A DNA stretch of 64,000 nucleotides from CAYJFK01 sp964369475 (GTDB lineage: Bacteria > Bacillota > Clostridia > Oscillospirales > Feifaniaceae), in assembly GCA_964369475.1 (NCBI GenBank), contig CAYJFK010000006.1, positions 1-64,000 of the forward strand. Direction: 5' to 3'. The position numbers and the translations under genes were made by a program. The notes under the pieces are model-generated. The model searched no databases and was not told the origin of the DNA. It saw nothing but the letters and a program-made list of their open reading frames with translations. Below are positions 16,737 through 24,911 of the stretch, one piece after another; position 1 is the stretch's first letter, and every line of letters begins with the position of its first letter.

Positions 16737-18044
16737 ATGCTGACATATGACGAGGCTATAAGCTATGTCCACAGCGCACTTGTCTTTGGAATAAAACCTG
16801 GGCTTACACGTGTTGAAGCTGTGCTAAAGGAGCTTGGCAACCCCCACGAAAAATTGAAGTTTGCCCACATCGCAGGCACAAACGGCAAGGGGAGCACAAC
16901 GGCTACGACGGCCGCTATTTTAAGGGCGGCAGGCTATAAAGTTGGCATGTTTATCTCGCCCTACCTTGAGTTTTTCGAGGAGCGTATGCAGGTAAACGGC
17001 GAGATGATAAGCCGTGAGGAGCTGAGCCACTGCGTTACCGCCGTAAAGGAGGCCGCCGAGCGTTCGGGGGTAGAGCCGAGCGAGTTTGAAATTGTAACAG
17101 CGACCGCCATGCTCTTTTTCGAGCGGCAGGGGTGCGACATTGTTGTGCTCGAAGTCGGCCTTGGCGGACGGTTTGACGCTACAAATATAATCCCATGCCC
17201 CGAAGTTGCCGTTATAACCTCGATTTCACTCGACCATACAAATATCCTTGGCGAGACCTACGAGGAAATAGCCATGGAAAAGTGCGGTATTATAAAAGAG
17301 GCTGGCGCTGTCGTGCGCTACCCCGAGCAACAAGAAAGCGCACGGCTTGTTATAGAGCGCCGTGTAAACGAGGAGTGCGGCTACCTTAAAACTCCCGATT
17401 TAAAGGAGCTTTTCCCAAAAAAGGAGAGCATCGAGGGGAGCGAGTTTGTCTACAAGGGCATGAGGCTAAAGACAAAACTTGTAGGCGAGCATCAGCTGAA
17501 AAATATAATAACGGCAATCGAAGCGGCATTTATGCTATCGCTCAGAGGGTTTAATATAACGGAGGAGCACATAAAAGAGGGTGTCACAAATGTGACCTTC
17601 TCGGGTCGCTTCGAAGTCGTGTCAAAAGAGCCACTTATCGTGCTCGACGGCGGCCACAACGAGGACGGCGTTCGTGTTCTGCGCTCTGCGACACTGCGGC
17701 ACATCAGGACAAGGCGAGGACGGCTTATAGTCGTGATGGGTATGCTAAACGGCAAAAACCACACAAAGTCAATCCCCATGATAGCAGCCCTTGCCGACAT
17801 GTTTATTGCGGCCTCACCGGACAACCCGAGAGCCCTTGCGGTAGAGGAAATAGCAAATGCGGCCGACCCATGCCCGATGGTCAAAAAAGCAGAAAGCGTA
17901 AAGAGCGCCATCGACATGGCGCTAAGCCATGCCAAAGCGGAGGACAGCATATTAATATGCGGCTCACTATATCTTGTGGGAGAGGCAAGGACTTATATTA
18001 GAAATTTAGAGCTCGGCATTATTTCACCAAGAAGCGAAGTTTAG
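16737..18044 (+). CDS. folC: Dihydrofolate/folylpolyglutamate synthase
   Basis: Adds glutamates to folates (and in many bacteria makes dihydrofolate). 435 residues, Mur-ligase fold. P-loop GTNGKGST starts at residue 47; FISPYLEFFEERMQVNG is the folate-binding loop; VVLEVGLGGRFDATNI and SISLDHTNILGETYEEIA are conserved ATP/metal-site blocks; LDGGHNEDG opens the C-terminal domain. AAGGAGG overlaps the valS stop region, so translation follows valS closely and expression responds to valine tRNA charging. Confidence 0.96.
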   Translation: MLTYDEAISYVHSALVFGIKPGLTRVEAVLKELGNPHEKLKFAHIAGTNGKGSTTATTAAILRAAGYKVGMFISPYLEFFEERMQVNGEMISREELSHCVTAVKEAAERSGVEPSEFEIVTATAMLFFERQGCDIVVLEVGLGGRFDATNIIPCPEVAVITSISLDHTNILGETYEEIAMEKCGIIKEAGAVVRYPEQQESARLVIERRVNEECGYLKTPDLKELFPKKESIEGSEFVYKGMRLKTKLVGEHQLKNIITAIEAAFMLSLRGFNITEEHIKEGVTNVTFSGRFEVVSKEPLIVLDGGHNEDGVRVLRSATLRHIRTRRGRLIVVMGMLNGKNHTKSIPMIAALADMFIAASPDNPRALAVEEIANAADPCPMVKKAESVKSAIDMALSHAKAEDSILICGSLYLVGEARTYIRNLELGIISPRSEV

Positions 18045-18091
18045 CCAAACTGATTTTTTCAAAAAAGGAATAATTTGACAAATTTTTCATA

Positions 18092-18126
18092 TAATAGAGG
18101 TTATGATATTTTCATAGCCTCTATTT
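18092..18126 (+). terminator. folC terminator hairpin
   Basis: AATAGAGG-TTATGA with TCATAG-CCTCTATT closing a stem around TATTT, followed by TTTTTATT. The right part (from 18101) recurs at 18255 and 18409 with the intervening repeat. Confidence 0.75.
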
Positions 18127-18437
18127 TTTATTAAATAGTACAGTCGCAAACAACCGAAAGGAGGGGGAGCGGCGAGGGCGGCACCATCAGGGTGCCCCCT
18201 GGCATTAAATTCCCGCCCCGAGGGCGGCGAAAATCAGCTCGACTGATTTTTCGGTTATGATATTTTCATAGCCTCTATTTTTTATTAAATAGTACAGTCG
18301 CAAACAACCGAAAGGAGGGGGAGCGGCGAGGGCGGCACCATCAGGGTGCCCCCTGGCATTAAATTCCCGCCCCGAGGGCGGCGAAAATCAGCTCGACTGA
18401 TTTTTCGGTTATGATATTTTCATAGCCTCTATTTTTT
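18101..18437 (+). repeat. Two identical 154-bp tandem units of terminator arm plus repeat
   Basis: The unit begins TTATGATATTTTCATAGCCT at 18101, 18255 and (partial) 18409. Each unit contains the terminator arm with its T-run, a unique spacer (AGTACAGTCGCAAACAACCG) and then the common repeat (AAAGGAGGGGGAGCGGCGAG, GCACCATCAGGGTGCCCCC, CCCGCCCCGAGGGCGGCG, AATCAGCTCGACTGATTTTT). I find no difference between the two units. The stretch 18045-18532 holds this array; 18438-18532 shows no sporulation promoter I can call with confidence. Confidence 0.9.
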
Positions 18438-18532
18438 AAAGGGTGACAGATGCACCGCTCGCCCATTAACACAACATCGTTCTAAAAAAGAGGGCAACCG
18501 TAAATAATACTAAACTAAAAAGGTGAAGTAAT

Positions 18533-18850
18533 ATGAATTTAAAACTACAAACAGAAGGCAGGCGGCTTACCGCCATTATAACGGGCGACATAGACCATCA
18601 CAGTGCCGTACTGCTAAGAGAGCAGGTCGACCGCCAAATTGCCGCTACAAGGCCGCAGGAATTTGTTATAGACCTTGCAGGCGTAACATTTATGGACAGC
18701 TCAGGGCTTGGCTTTATAATGGGGCGCTACAAGCTAATAGCGGCACAAGGCGGCAGAATAGCGGTAACGGGGGACAGCGGTCGGATTTCGAAAATTCTCG
18801 AAATGTCGGGGGCATTTAAATTTGTCGAACATTGGGAGGTAACAAAATGA
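18533..18850 (+). CDS. spoIIAA: Anti-sigma-F factor antagonist
   Basis: STAS-domain protein that, when dephosphorylated in the forespore, binds SpoIIAB and frees sigma-F. 105 residues; the phosphorylated serine lies in VTFMDSSGLGFIMGRYK near residue 57, and the N-terminal LTAIITGDIDHH matches the SpoIIAA fold. AAGGTGAAG precedes the ATG. Stop codon overlaps the spoIIAB start as ATGA, the classical coupling in this operon. Confidence 0.96.
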   Translation: MNLKLQTEGRRLTAIITGDIDHHSAVLLREQVDRQIAATRPQEFVIDLAGVTFMDSSGLGFIMGRYKLIAAQGGRIAVTGDSGRISKILEMSGAFKFVEHWEVTK

Positions 18851-19272
18851 AGGTAATAAACCAAGTTAAAATGAGTTTTCCGTCACGCTCGGTAAACGAG
18901 AGCTTTGCAAGGGTAACAGCGGCCGCCATGGCAAGTCAGGCAGATCCCACGATAGACGTGATAGCCGACATAAAAACGGCAGTTTCGGAGGCCGTGACAA
19001 ATGCTGTGGTGCACGCATATCCAAAGGAAATCGGCATGATTTACATAACGATGAAAATGTTTGAAGGCGGTATATTCTCGGTAACGGTAAAGGACAAGGG
19101 TGTGGGAATAGACGATGTAAAGCTCGCAAGAACGGCATGTTACACAACCTCACCCGAGACCGAGCGTAGTGGTATGGGCTTTACCGTTATGGAGGTCTTT
19201 ATGGACAAGGTCAAGGTCATATCAAAGCTTGGGGTCGGCACTACCGTCACCATGACAAAAAAGCTAATATGA
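18847..19272 (+). CDS. spoIIAB: Anti-sigma-F factor, serine kinase
   Basis: GHKL-ATPase that holds sigma-F inactive and phosphorylates SpoIIAA. About 141 residues. N-box EAVTNAVVHAY near 47-57, G1 box DKGVGIDD near 83-90, G2 box SGMGFTVME near 107-115. An in-frame ATG at 18832 lies inside spoIIAA; the ATG at 18847 overlaps the spoIIAA stop, has GGGAGG upstream and gives the normal MKVINQ start. It overlaps sigF by ATGA. Confidence 0.97.
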   Translation: MKVINQVKMSFPSRSVNESFARVTAAAMASQADPTIDVIADIKTAVSEAVTNAVVHAYPKEIGMIYITMKMFEGGIFSVTVKDKGVGIDDVKLARTACYTTSPETERSGMGFTVMEVFMDKVKVISKLGVGTTVTMTKKLI

Positions 19273-19973
19273 ATGCTACAAAATTCGACATGCTATCTGC
19301 CGCAAAGAGTGGCGACAAAGAGGCCATGGGGCGATTTTTCGAGCAAAATCAAGGGCTTGTCCGCATGGCGGTAGGCAGGTTTTTAGGGAGAGGTGCAGAG
19401 TACGACGACCTCTTTCAAATCGGGTCGATGGCATTTGTTAAAGCGGTAAAAAATTTCGATCTAACTGCCGGCGTGCAATTTTCAACATACGCAGTGCCGG
19501 TAATAATAGGGGAGCTTCGCCGCCATTTTAGGGACACAGGCCCTGTTAGAATTAGTCGTGGAATAAAAGAGCAGGCACGAAATCTGTCGGCACTGCAAAA
19601 CGAGCTCTCGACAACGCTCGGCAGAGAACCCACAATATCAGAACTCTCTGCCGCCTCGGGCTACGACAGAGCAACAATAACATTAGCACTCGACTCCCTC
19701 GCCCCGATCTTGTCACTATCCTACACCCCCGACGGAGACGGCGAGGGGCTTATGGGTCTGCTTGGGTATGACGAGTCGGATAAAATTGTCGAGCATCTTG
19801 CCTTAAATAATGCTATAGCAAAATTGCCTGATAGGGAGCGTCAACTGCTGATACTGCGCTATTTCAAGAGCAAGACCCAACAGGAAACGGCGGCAGAGCT
19901 TGGCATATCACAAGTGCAGGTTTCAAGGCTCGAAAAAAGGGCCCTTGCAAAGCTTAGGGAGGTAGTTCCTTAG
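19269..19973 (+). CDS. sigF: RNA polymerase sporulation sigma factor F
   Basis: First compartment-specific (forespore) sigma factor. 234 residues. Region 2 is visible in EYDDLFQIGSMAFVKAVKNF (about 41-60) and VQFSTYAVPVIIGELRRHFR (in part); region 3 in GREPTISELSAASG; region 4 helix-turn-helix in QQETAAELGISQVQVSRLEK near the C-terminus. Starts at an ATGA overlap with spoIIAB. Genes that follow sigF in many Bacillota (spoVA) are absent here; a repeat array and the convergent rnr gene follow instead. Confidence 0.97.
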   Translation: MNATKFDMLSAAKSGDKEAMGRFFEQNQGLVRMAVGRFLGRGAEYDDLFQIGSMAFVKAVKNFDLTAGVQFSTYAVPVIIGELRRHFRDTGPVRISRGIKEQARNLSALQNELSTTLGREPTISELSAASGYDRATITLALDSLAPILSLSYTPDGDGEGLMGLLGYDESDKIVEHLALNNAIAKLPDRERQLLILRYFKSKTQQETAAELGISQVQVSRLEKRALAKLREVVP

Positions 19974-19975
19974 AT

Positions 19976-20036
19976 TAGGTAAGAGGTAAGAAGTAAGAAG
20001 TAAGAACTGTGGTGAAAAATTGCTGGGGCAATTTTT
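19976..20036 (+). repeat. Second repeat family: AAGTAAG heptads plus terminator hairpin
   Basis: Heptads of the AAGTAAG kind lead into GAACTGTGGTGAAAAATTGC, then GCAATTTTT: the arms AAAAATTGC and GCAATTTTT around TGGG form a terminator-like hairpin (20015-20036) after sigF. The same block, minus strand, follows proS at 23154-23217. Confidence 0.75.
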
Positions 20037-20052
20037 GGTTTATTTTATTTTT

Positions 20053-20211
20053 ATAAAAAAGATAAAATCAAGTGATTTCGGAAGGTGGGGGAGCGGCGAG
20101 GGGGCACCATCAGGGTGCCCTTCGTCGTTAAATTCCCGCCCGTGGGCGTTAAAATCAGCTTTAGCTGATTTCTTCAGTTTGGAGAAAACACTTTTTCTCC
20201 AAACTGAAGAA
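20053..20211 (+). repeat. Terminator-associated repeat, long form
   Basis: Diverged copy (GTGATTTCGGAAGGTGGG; GCACCATCAGGGTGCCC; CCCGCCCGTGGGCG; CAGCTTTAGCTG) that ends with the terminal hairpin CAGTTTGGAGAAAA / TTTTCTCCAAACTG. The short form at 6.6 kb lacks this last hairpin. Confidence 0.85.
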
Positions 20212-20234
20212 AGTCCAAGGCTATGCCTTGGACT
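20212..20234. terminator. Hairpin AGTCCAAGG, copy A
   Basis: AGTCCAAGGC-TAT-GCCTTGGACT; an identical hairpin lies at 20396-20418 on the other side of the next repeat copy. Confidence 0.7.
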
Positions 20235-20395
20235 CAGACTGGAGAAAAACCCTAAGTCAAGCCCCTTCGGAAGGAGGGGGAGCGGCGAGGGGGCACCATC
20301 AGGGTGCCCTCTGGCGTTAAATTCCCGCCCCGAGGGCGTTAAAATCAGCTTTAGCTGATTTCTCAGCTTGGAGAAAACACTTTTTCTCCAAGCTG
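20235..20395 (+). repeat. Terminator-associated repeat, long form (161 bp)
   Basis: Cleanest long copy: CAGACTGGAGAAAAACCC, AAGCCCCTTCGGAAGGAGGG, GCACCATCAGGGTGCCC, CCCGCCCCGAGGGCG, CAGCTTTAGCTG, then CAGCTTGGAGAAAACAC / TTTTTCTCCAAGCTG as terminal inverted arms. Flanked by identical terminator hairpins A and B. Confidence 0.9.
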
Positions 20396-20424
20396 AGTCC
20401 AAGGCTATGCCTTGGACTTTCTTT
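20396..20424. terminator. Hairpin AGTCCAAGG, copy B, next to the rnr stop
   Basis: Identical to copy A and followed by TTTCTTTTT on the plus strand. It ends plus-strand transcription from the sporulation operon six bases before the rnr stop codon. Confidence 0.75.
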
Positions 20425-22437
20425 TTAATCTGTTAGGGCAAAGTCTATGCGGCGGCTGATGTAGTCGGCGGCCGCTAAGCGGACTTTAATTTCGTCGGCA
20501 AATTTGAATTTTTTGCCGCTGCGTTTACCCGAAAGGGAGAGTGTCGACTCGTCGTAGACATAGTATTCATCGCCAAGGTCGGTTATGTGGAGTAGCCCCT
20601 CTACGCCATTTGGCAGCTCGATAAATAGGCCAAAGGGTACTACACTGCTAACGACGCCGACAAAATCTTGACCGACAAACTTCGACATATAAAGACAGCT
20701 ATACATGCTCTCTATATCCCTCTCGCACTCAACAGAGCGCCATTCGCACTCGGTAGCGTGCTCTGCCTCACCCTCGGCGGCCGACCCCATTTGGGTTAGT
20801 GCGCCACGGTTTTTGTCGAGCAGATAGCCGATAGCACGATGTACGAGCAGGTCGGGGTATCGGCGAATGGGGGAGGTAAAATGGCAATACATGGGGGAGG
20901 CAAGCCCGAAATGCCCCAAATTCTCGGAGGAGTATTTAGCCCTCATCATGGAGCGCACAAGCTGGCGCATAACGAGCTGTTCGTGCGGCTTTGCCTTGAC
21001 AAGTTCCATAATACGTGCGTACTCGTCGGACGACAGCTTGCCCTCCTTTGTGTGCACATCAATGCCGAGCAAAGAAAGCGTTTTAACAAGGCTCTCTGTT
21101 TTATCGGGGTCGGGCGCTTCGTGTATTCGGTATATGCAAGATGCCTTGGACTTTGTAAGAAATCCGGCGACAGCTTCGTTTGCGACAAGCATAAATTCTT
21201 CTATAAGTCGCTCGGTTATGCCCCTCTCCCTCGGAATAACGGCGGTAGGCTCGCCTGCTTCGTCTAATGTAATTACAGCCTCCTTTGTCTCAAAGGAGAG
21301 AGCACCACGTTCTGCCCTTATTTCGGTCAGCCGTTCCGATAGCTTTAGCATCTCACGCAAAATGGGCAGCTGATTTGCATACTTTTCAACAAGCGTATCA
21401 TCCCCTGCAAGAAGTGAATTTATCTCCTCGTATACACCTCTGCGCTTGGAATTAATTACAGAGCGGTAGACATTGCAACCGACATATCGTCCTTCGGGAG
21501 TAAACTCCATATCGCATGTCATGGTAAGGCGGTCGACGCCCTCTCTTAAAGAGCAAAGATCGTCTGAAAGCGCAAAGGGAAGCATTGGGACTACCTTGTC
21601 TACAAAATAAACAGAAGTGCCCCTTGCCTTTGCCTCATTGTCTATAACATCGCCCGCCTTGACGTAGTTCGACACATCTGCAATGTGAACGCCAAGGAGC
21701 AAATTTCCGTTTGGCAGGGTTTCGAGCGATATGGCATCGTCGAAATCCTTTGCGCCGGCGCCATCTATCGTGAATATCATCTTGTCGGTTAGATCGACCC
21801 TGTCGGCAGATGTCGAAATGGCGCCGCTCTTTTGGTAGCTCTCGGCCTTTTCAACGGCATCTGTCGGGTACTCGGTGCTAATTCCGTGCGTTTCAAGCAG
21901 TGCCTCGTAGTTTGGCATAAACTCATCTGCCGCCCCAAATACACGCTCTATTGTTCCTTCGGCAAGCTTGCGCCCCTCGGGGTAGCGGCTTATGCGAAGG
22001 AGCACCTTGTCACCCTCTTTTGCAAGAGGGTCGTTTTTTGCAATTTTAATCTTCTCGCAAATGTCCTTGTTGTCGGGACGAAGAACAATCCTGTTGTTAT
22101 CCTCGACAAGAACACCTATTACAGATAGAGTGCGCCGCTCGATAATGCGAGTTATCTCGCCACGTGCGGCATAGTCACCCTCGGCAGGTCGTGTCTCACG
22201 CACCTCTACAAGATCGCCACCCATAGCGCCCTTCGAGGCCTTGTCCCCGACATACATGCGACGAGCTCCGTCTATAACAAAGCCAAAGCCCTTACCTGTA
22301 CCCTCGTATGTGCCTTTAAAGCGAGTGGCAACCCTCTTTTTTCCCTGAACCTGAGGGCTCCTCGCCGCATTTTTCGATCCACGTCTCGATCTGTGAGCAG
22401 GCTTTGATGAGCCCTTGCCGCCCCTACCTCTGCTCAT
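20425..22437 (-). CDS. rnr: Ribonuclease R
   Basis: Processive 3'-5' exoribonuclease of the RNB family. About 670 residues. N-terminal lysine/arginine/serine-rich tail (1-40), cold-shock domains (about 45-190), RNB catalytic domain (about 220-545) with FTIDGAGAKDFDDAISLE carrying the metal-binding aspartates, HYCHFTSPIRRYPDLLVHR-type block (MYCHFTSPIRRYPDL), and a C-terminal S1 domain (about 590-670). The ATG at 22437 is used: it overlaps the upstream stop as ATGA and gives the start MSRGRGGKG; the longer frame lies inside the SGNH gene. Confidence 0.96.
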   Translation of the reverse strand: MSRGRGGKGSSKPAHRSRRGSKNAARSPQVQGKKRVATRFKGTYEGTGKGFGFVIDGARRMYVGDKASKGAMGGDLVEVRETRPAEGDYAARGEITRIIERRTLSVIGVLVEDNNRIVLRPDNKDICEKIKIAKNDPLAKEGDKVLLRISRYPEGRKLAEGTIERVFGAADEFMPNYEALLETHGISTEYPTDAVEKAESYQKSGAISTSADRVDLTDKMIFTIDGAGAKDFDDAISLETLPNGNLLLGVHIADVSNYVKAGDVIDNEAKARGTSVYFVDKVVPMLPFALSDDLCSLREGVDRLTMTCDMEFTPEGRYVGCNVYRSVINSKRRGVYEEINSLLAGDDTLVEKYANQLPILREMLKLSERLTEIRAERGALSFETKEAVITLDEAGEPTAVIPRERGITERLIEEFMLVANEAVAGFLTKSKASCIYRIHEAPDPDKTESLVKTLSLLGIDVHTKEGKLSSDEYARIMELVKAKPHEQLVMRQLVRSMMRAKYSSENLGHFGLASPMYCHFTSPIRRYPDLLVHRAIGYLLDKNRGALTQMGSAAEGEAEHATECEWRSVECERDIESMYSCLYMSKFVGQDFVGVVSSVVPFGLFIELPNGVEGLLHITDLGDEYYVYDESTLSLSGKRSGKKFKFADEIKVRLAAADYISRRIDFALTD

Positions 22438-23123
22438 AATCCCACCGCACGATCTGCCGCCTCTTGTGCCGCCTTGCAAAACTCCTCGTCCAAAACAAGG
22501 CTCGTAGGGGCGCTGTCGGCACTCTCCATCCACTGATCTACCATGTCGATCTCTGCATATGTGGGGGCTGAAAATTTAAAGGAGGTCGGAAGTCCTACGG
22601 CACTTTGACCGGTTAGCGTTGCAAAGAATACACATGCCGCAAGATATGCACCTTGCGAAGATGTGTGCTCGCCGTCTGAAAAGTAGAGCTCATACTTGTC
22701 TCTAAGTTGACCCCAAGCCTCTCCGACTGGGGCGAGCATCATGCACGATTTTGCGGCAACATTTCTATGAGCCGCCTCTATAACTGCCTGCCCTTCGGGG
22801 TTGTTCTTCTCGCTCCAACACTGATACAAAACAGGTGTGGCAGAGCTAAAATTAACCATTTTCATAATTTTTGAGAGCGAGTCCTCGAGATGCTGCTCTC
22901 CGGGGAAGGGGTGAGCTGTATGCTGAAGCACGATATAGTCGTAGTTGCCATAGAAAATGTTATACCGCACATCCCACTGCTTAAACTGCCACTCAAGCCC
23001 ACGACCGCCCGAGGTATTTTGCACCGCATCTATGCTAACCCCCTTAGAATCCGCCATCTGCCTCAAAAGCTCCGGCATGTCATTAACAAAAGTATGACTG
23101 TTCCCAACAAACAAAACCTTCAT
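22434..23123 (-). CDS. SGNH/GDSL-like hydrolase, DUF4886-like
   Basis: 229 residues, no signal peptide. The N-terminal FVGNSHTFVNDMPELL is a variant of the SGNH block I with the nucleophilic serine (S9) in GNSHT, and DGEHTSSQGAYLAAC near 148-162 is the block V Asp-x-x-His pair. IVLQHTAHP and YQCWSEKNNPEG match similar DUF4886 proteins. Likely an esterase or deacetylase of unknown substrate. It overlaps rnr by four bases, so the two are translated together. Confidence 0.75.
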   Translation of the reverse strand: MKVLFVGNSHTFVNDMPELLRQMADSKGVSIDAVQNTSGGRGLEWQFKQWDVRYNIFYGNYDYIVLQHTAHPFPGEQHLEDSLSKIMKMVNFSSATPVLYQCWSEKNNPEGQAVIEAAHRNVAAKSCMMLAPVGEAWGQLRDKYELYFSDGEHTSSQGAYLAACVFFATLTGQSAVGLPTSFKFSAPTYAEIDMVDQWMESADSAPTSLVLDEEFCKAAQEAADRAVGL

Positions 23124-23153
23124 TCCAAACCTCCTTTTATAAATATAATCCCA

Positions 23154-23217
23154 AAAAAATTGCCCCGCAATTTTTTCACCACAGTTCTTAGTTCTTAGTT
23201 CTTACTTATTACTTAAC
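23154..23217 (-). repeat. Second repeat family with terminator, downstream of proS
   Basis: On the minus strand: TAAGTAATAAGTAAGAACT, AAGAACT repeats, GTGGTGAAAAAATTGC, CGGG, GCAATTTTTTT. The hairpin (23154-23176) is an intrinsic terminator for proS. Same block and same position relative to a stop codon as 19976-20036 after sigF. Confidence 0.75.
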
Positions 23218-24651
23218 TTAATAAGCCTTACCCCAAACGATCATCTCTTTAGCCGGCTTGCCGCACATGGGGCAGACATCGCCAATTTCTTCTCTGTCAA
23301 AGGGCATACAACGGCTCGACATGCCGACCTCGTTCTTAACCTTTTCTTCACAGGCAAGCTCGCCGCACCACATTGTCTTAACAAAAACATTCTCGTCGGC
23401 AAAGCTCTTTAGCTCCTCCATTGTCTTTGCTGTGCGAGTGCGCTCGGTCCTTGCATCAAATGCCTTTTTGTATATTCTCTGCCTAAAGGCTTCGAGCATC
23501 TCGGGAAGCTTATCGGCAAGCTCTGACAGCGCTACTACCGTCTTAGTCCTATCGTCTCTTGAAACGACGACACACTGGCCGTTTTCAATATCACGTGGGC
23601 CAAGCTCTACTCTAAGCGGTACGCCCTTCATCTCGTATTCCGAGAACTTCCAGCCTGCCGAATTGTCTGTTGTGTCGCACTTTGCCCTAATGCCTGCCGA
23701 TTTTAGCTCCTCTGTAAGAGCAAGCGCTCTGTCGGTAACGCCCTCTTTGTGAGCGGCAATCGGAATAACAACGACCTGAATCGGAGCAACGGCAGGAGGG
23801 AGCACAAGGCCGTTATCGTCGCCATGCGTCATAATAATTCCGCCGATCATACGTGTCGACAGTCCCCACGAGGTCTGATGTGGGAAGGCAAGCTTGTTTT
23901 GCTTGTCTGTATATGTTATGTCAAAAGCCTTTGCAAAGCCGTCGCCAAAATAGTGCGACGTGCCCGACTGCAATGCCTTGCCATCGTACATCATTGCCTC
24001 TATCGTGTATGTCGCCTCTGCGCCTGCAAACTTCTCTTTATCGGTCTTTTTACCACGAAGCACGGGAATTGCAAGGCTTCCTTCGGCAAAGTCTGCATAT
24101 ACATTTAGCATCTGCATGGTCTCGCTCTTTGCCTCCTCGGCCGTCTCGTGCATTGTGTGACCCTCTTGCCAATAAAACTCCATCGTGCGAAGGAAGGGGC
24201 GAGTGGTCTTTTCCCATCTAATAACGGAGCACCACTGATTATATAGCTTAGGAAGATCTCTCCACGAGTGAATTATATTTGCAAAATGCTCGCAAAAGAG
24301 CGTCTCGGAAGTCGGTCTGATGCAAAGGCGCTCTGTAAGTTCTTCGCTACCGCCCATAGTAACCCAAGCTACCTCGGGCGCAAAACCTGCCACATGATCC
24401 TTCTCCTTTTGTAGCAGGCTCTCGGGAATTAGCATGGGTAGTGCCACATTTTCATGGCCAAGTCGCTTAAACTCGGTATCGAGAATTTTTGTTATGTTCT
24501 CCCAAATAGCATAACCATATGGGCGCACTATCATGCAACCACGAACACTGGAATAATCGGCAAGCTCTGCCTTTTTAACAATGTCGGTATACCACTTTGC
24601 AAAGTCCTCATCACGAGAGGTAATTTCCTGAACTAATTTTTCCTTACTCAT
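23218..24651 (-). CDS. proS: Proline-tRNA ligase, short (archaeal/eukaryotic-like) type
   Basis: Class II synthetase charging tRNA-Pro; 477 residues. It lacks the INS editing domain of the long bacterial type and carries a C-terminal zinc-like extension (CGELACEEKVK, SSRCMPFD and CPMCGKPAKE) ending in the terminal tyrosine WGKAY typical of this class. Class II motifs: LRTMEFYWQEGHTMHET (motif 2), HQTSWGLSTRMIGGIIMTHG (motif 3). No T-box leader is evident upstream. Ends in the repeat-borne terminator at 23154. Confidence 0.96.
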   Translation of the reverse strand: MSKEKLVQEITSRDEDFAKWYTDIVKKAELADYSSVRGCMIVRPYGYAIWENITKILDTEFKRLGHENVALPMLIPESLLQKEKDHVAGFAPEVAWVTMGGSEELTERLCIRPTSETLFCEHFANIIHSWRDLPKLYNQWCSVIRWEKTTRPFLRTMEFYWQEGHTMHETAEEAKSETMQMLNVYADFAEGSLAIPVLRGKKTDKEKFAGAEATYTIEAMMYDGKALQSGTSHYFGDGFAKAFDITYTDKQNKLAFPHQTSWGLSTRMIGGIIMTHGDDNGLVLPPAVAPIQVVVIPIAAHKEGVTDRALALTEELKSAGIRAKCDTTDNSAGWKFSEYEMKGVPLRVELGPRDIENGQCVVVSRDDRTKTVVALSELADKLPEMLEAFRQRIYKKAFDARTERTRTAKTMEELKSFADENVFVKTMWCGELACEEKVKNEVGMSSRCMPFDREEIGDVCPMCGKPAKEMIVWGKAY

Positions 24652-24805
24652 TTTCTACCACCTAAAATAATTTTATATTATATTCTATCATATATACGTC
24701 TATATTCGCAATTGTTTTTGCAATTTTGTTTAGATAATAATGACCTTGCACTGCGCTCTTGCACCGCTTTGAGAGGAGGCACTATTTTTTTGATACAGAG
24801 AACAA

Positions 24806-24837
24806 AAAAGAGGGGGTTAACATGCTCCCCCTCTTTT
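24806..24837 (-). terminator. Terminator of the EAL gene at 24912
   Basis: AAAAGAGGGGG and CCCCCTCTTTT with an 8-9-base loop; on the minus strand it is followed by a T-rich stretch. Confidence 0.85.
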
Positions 24838-24911
24838 ACGGTAAATCAACAGGTCGATTGTCCGTCATATTAACTTAAACCAAAAGACGCCTTCAAGTGC
24901 TTTGCAAAAAA

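Noticed and set aside
18438..18532. Sigma-F or sigma-H promoter for the spoIIA operon
   Set aside because: No -35/-10 pair close enough to either consensus to report.
20053..20395. CRISPR array
   Set aside because: Spacing and unit size are wrong, units are separated by terminator hairpins rather than unique spacers, and there are no cas genes.
24652..24911. T-box leader for proS
   Set aside because: No T-box core sequence or antiterminator/terminator pair upstream of the gene; the hairpin at 24806 belongs to the EAL gene.
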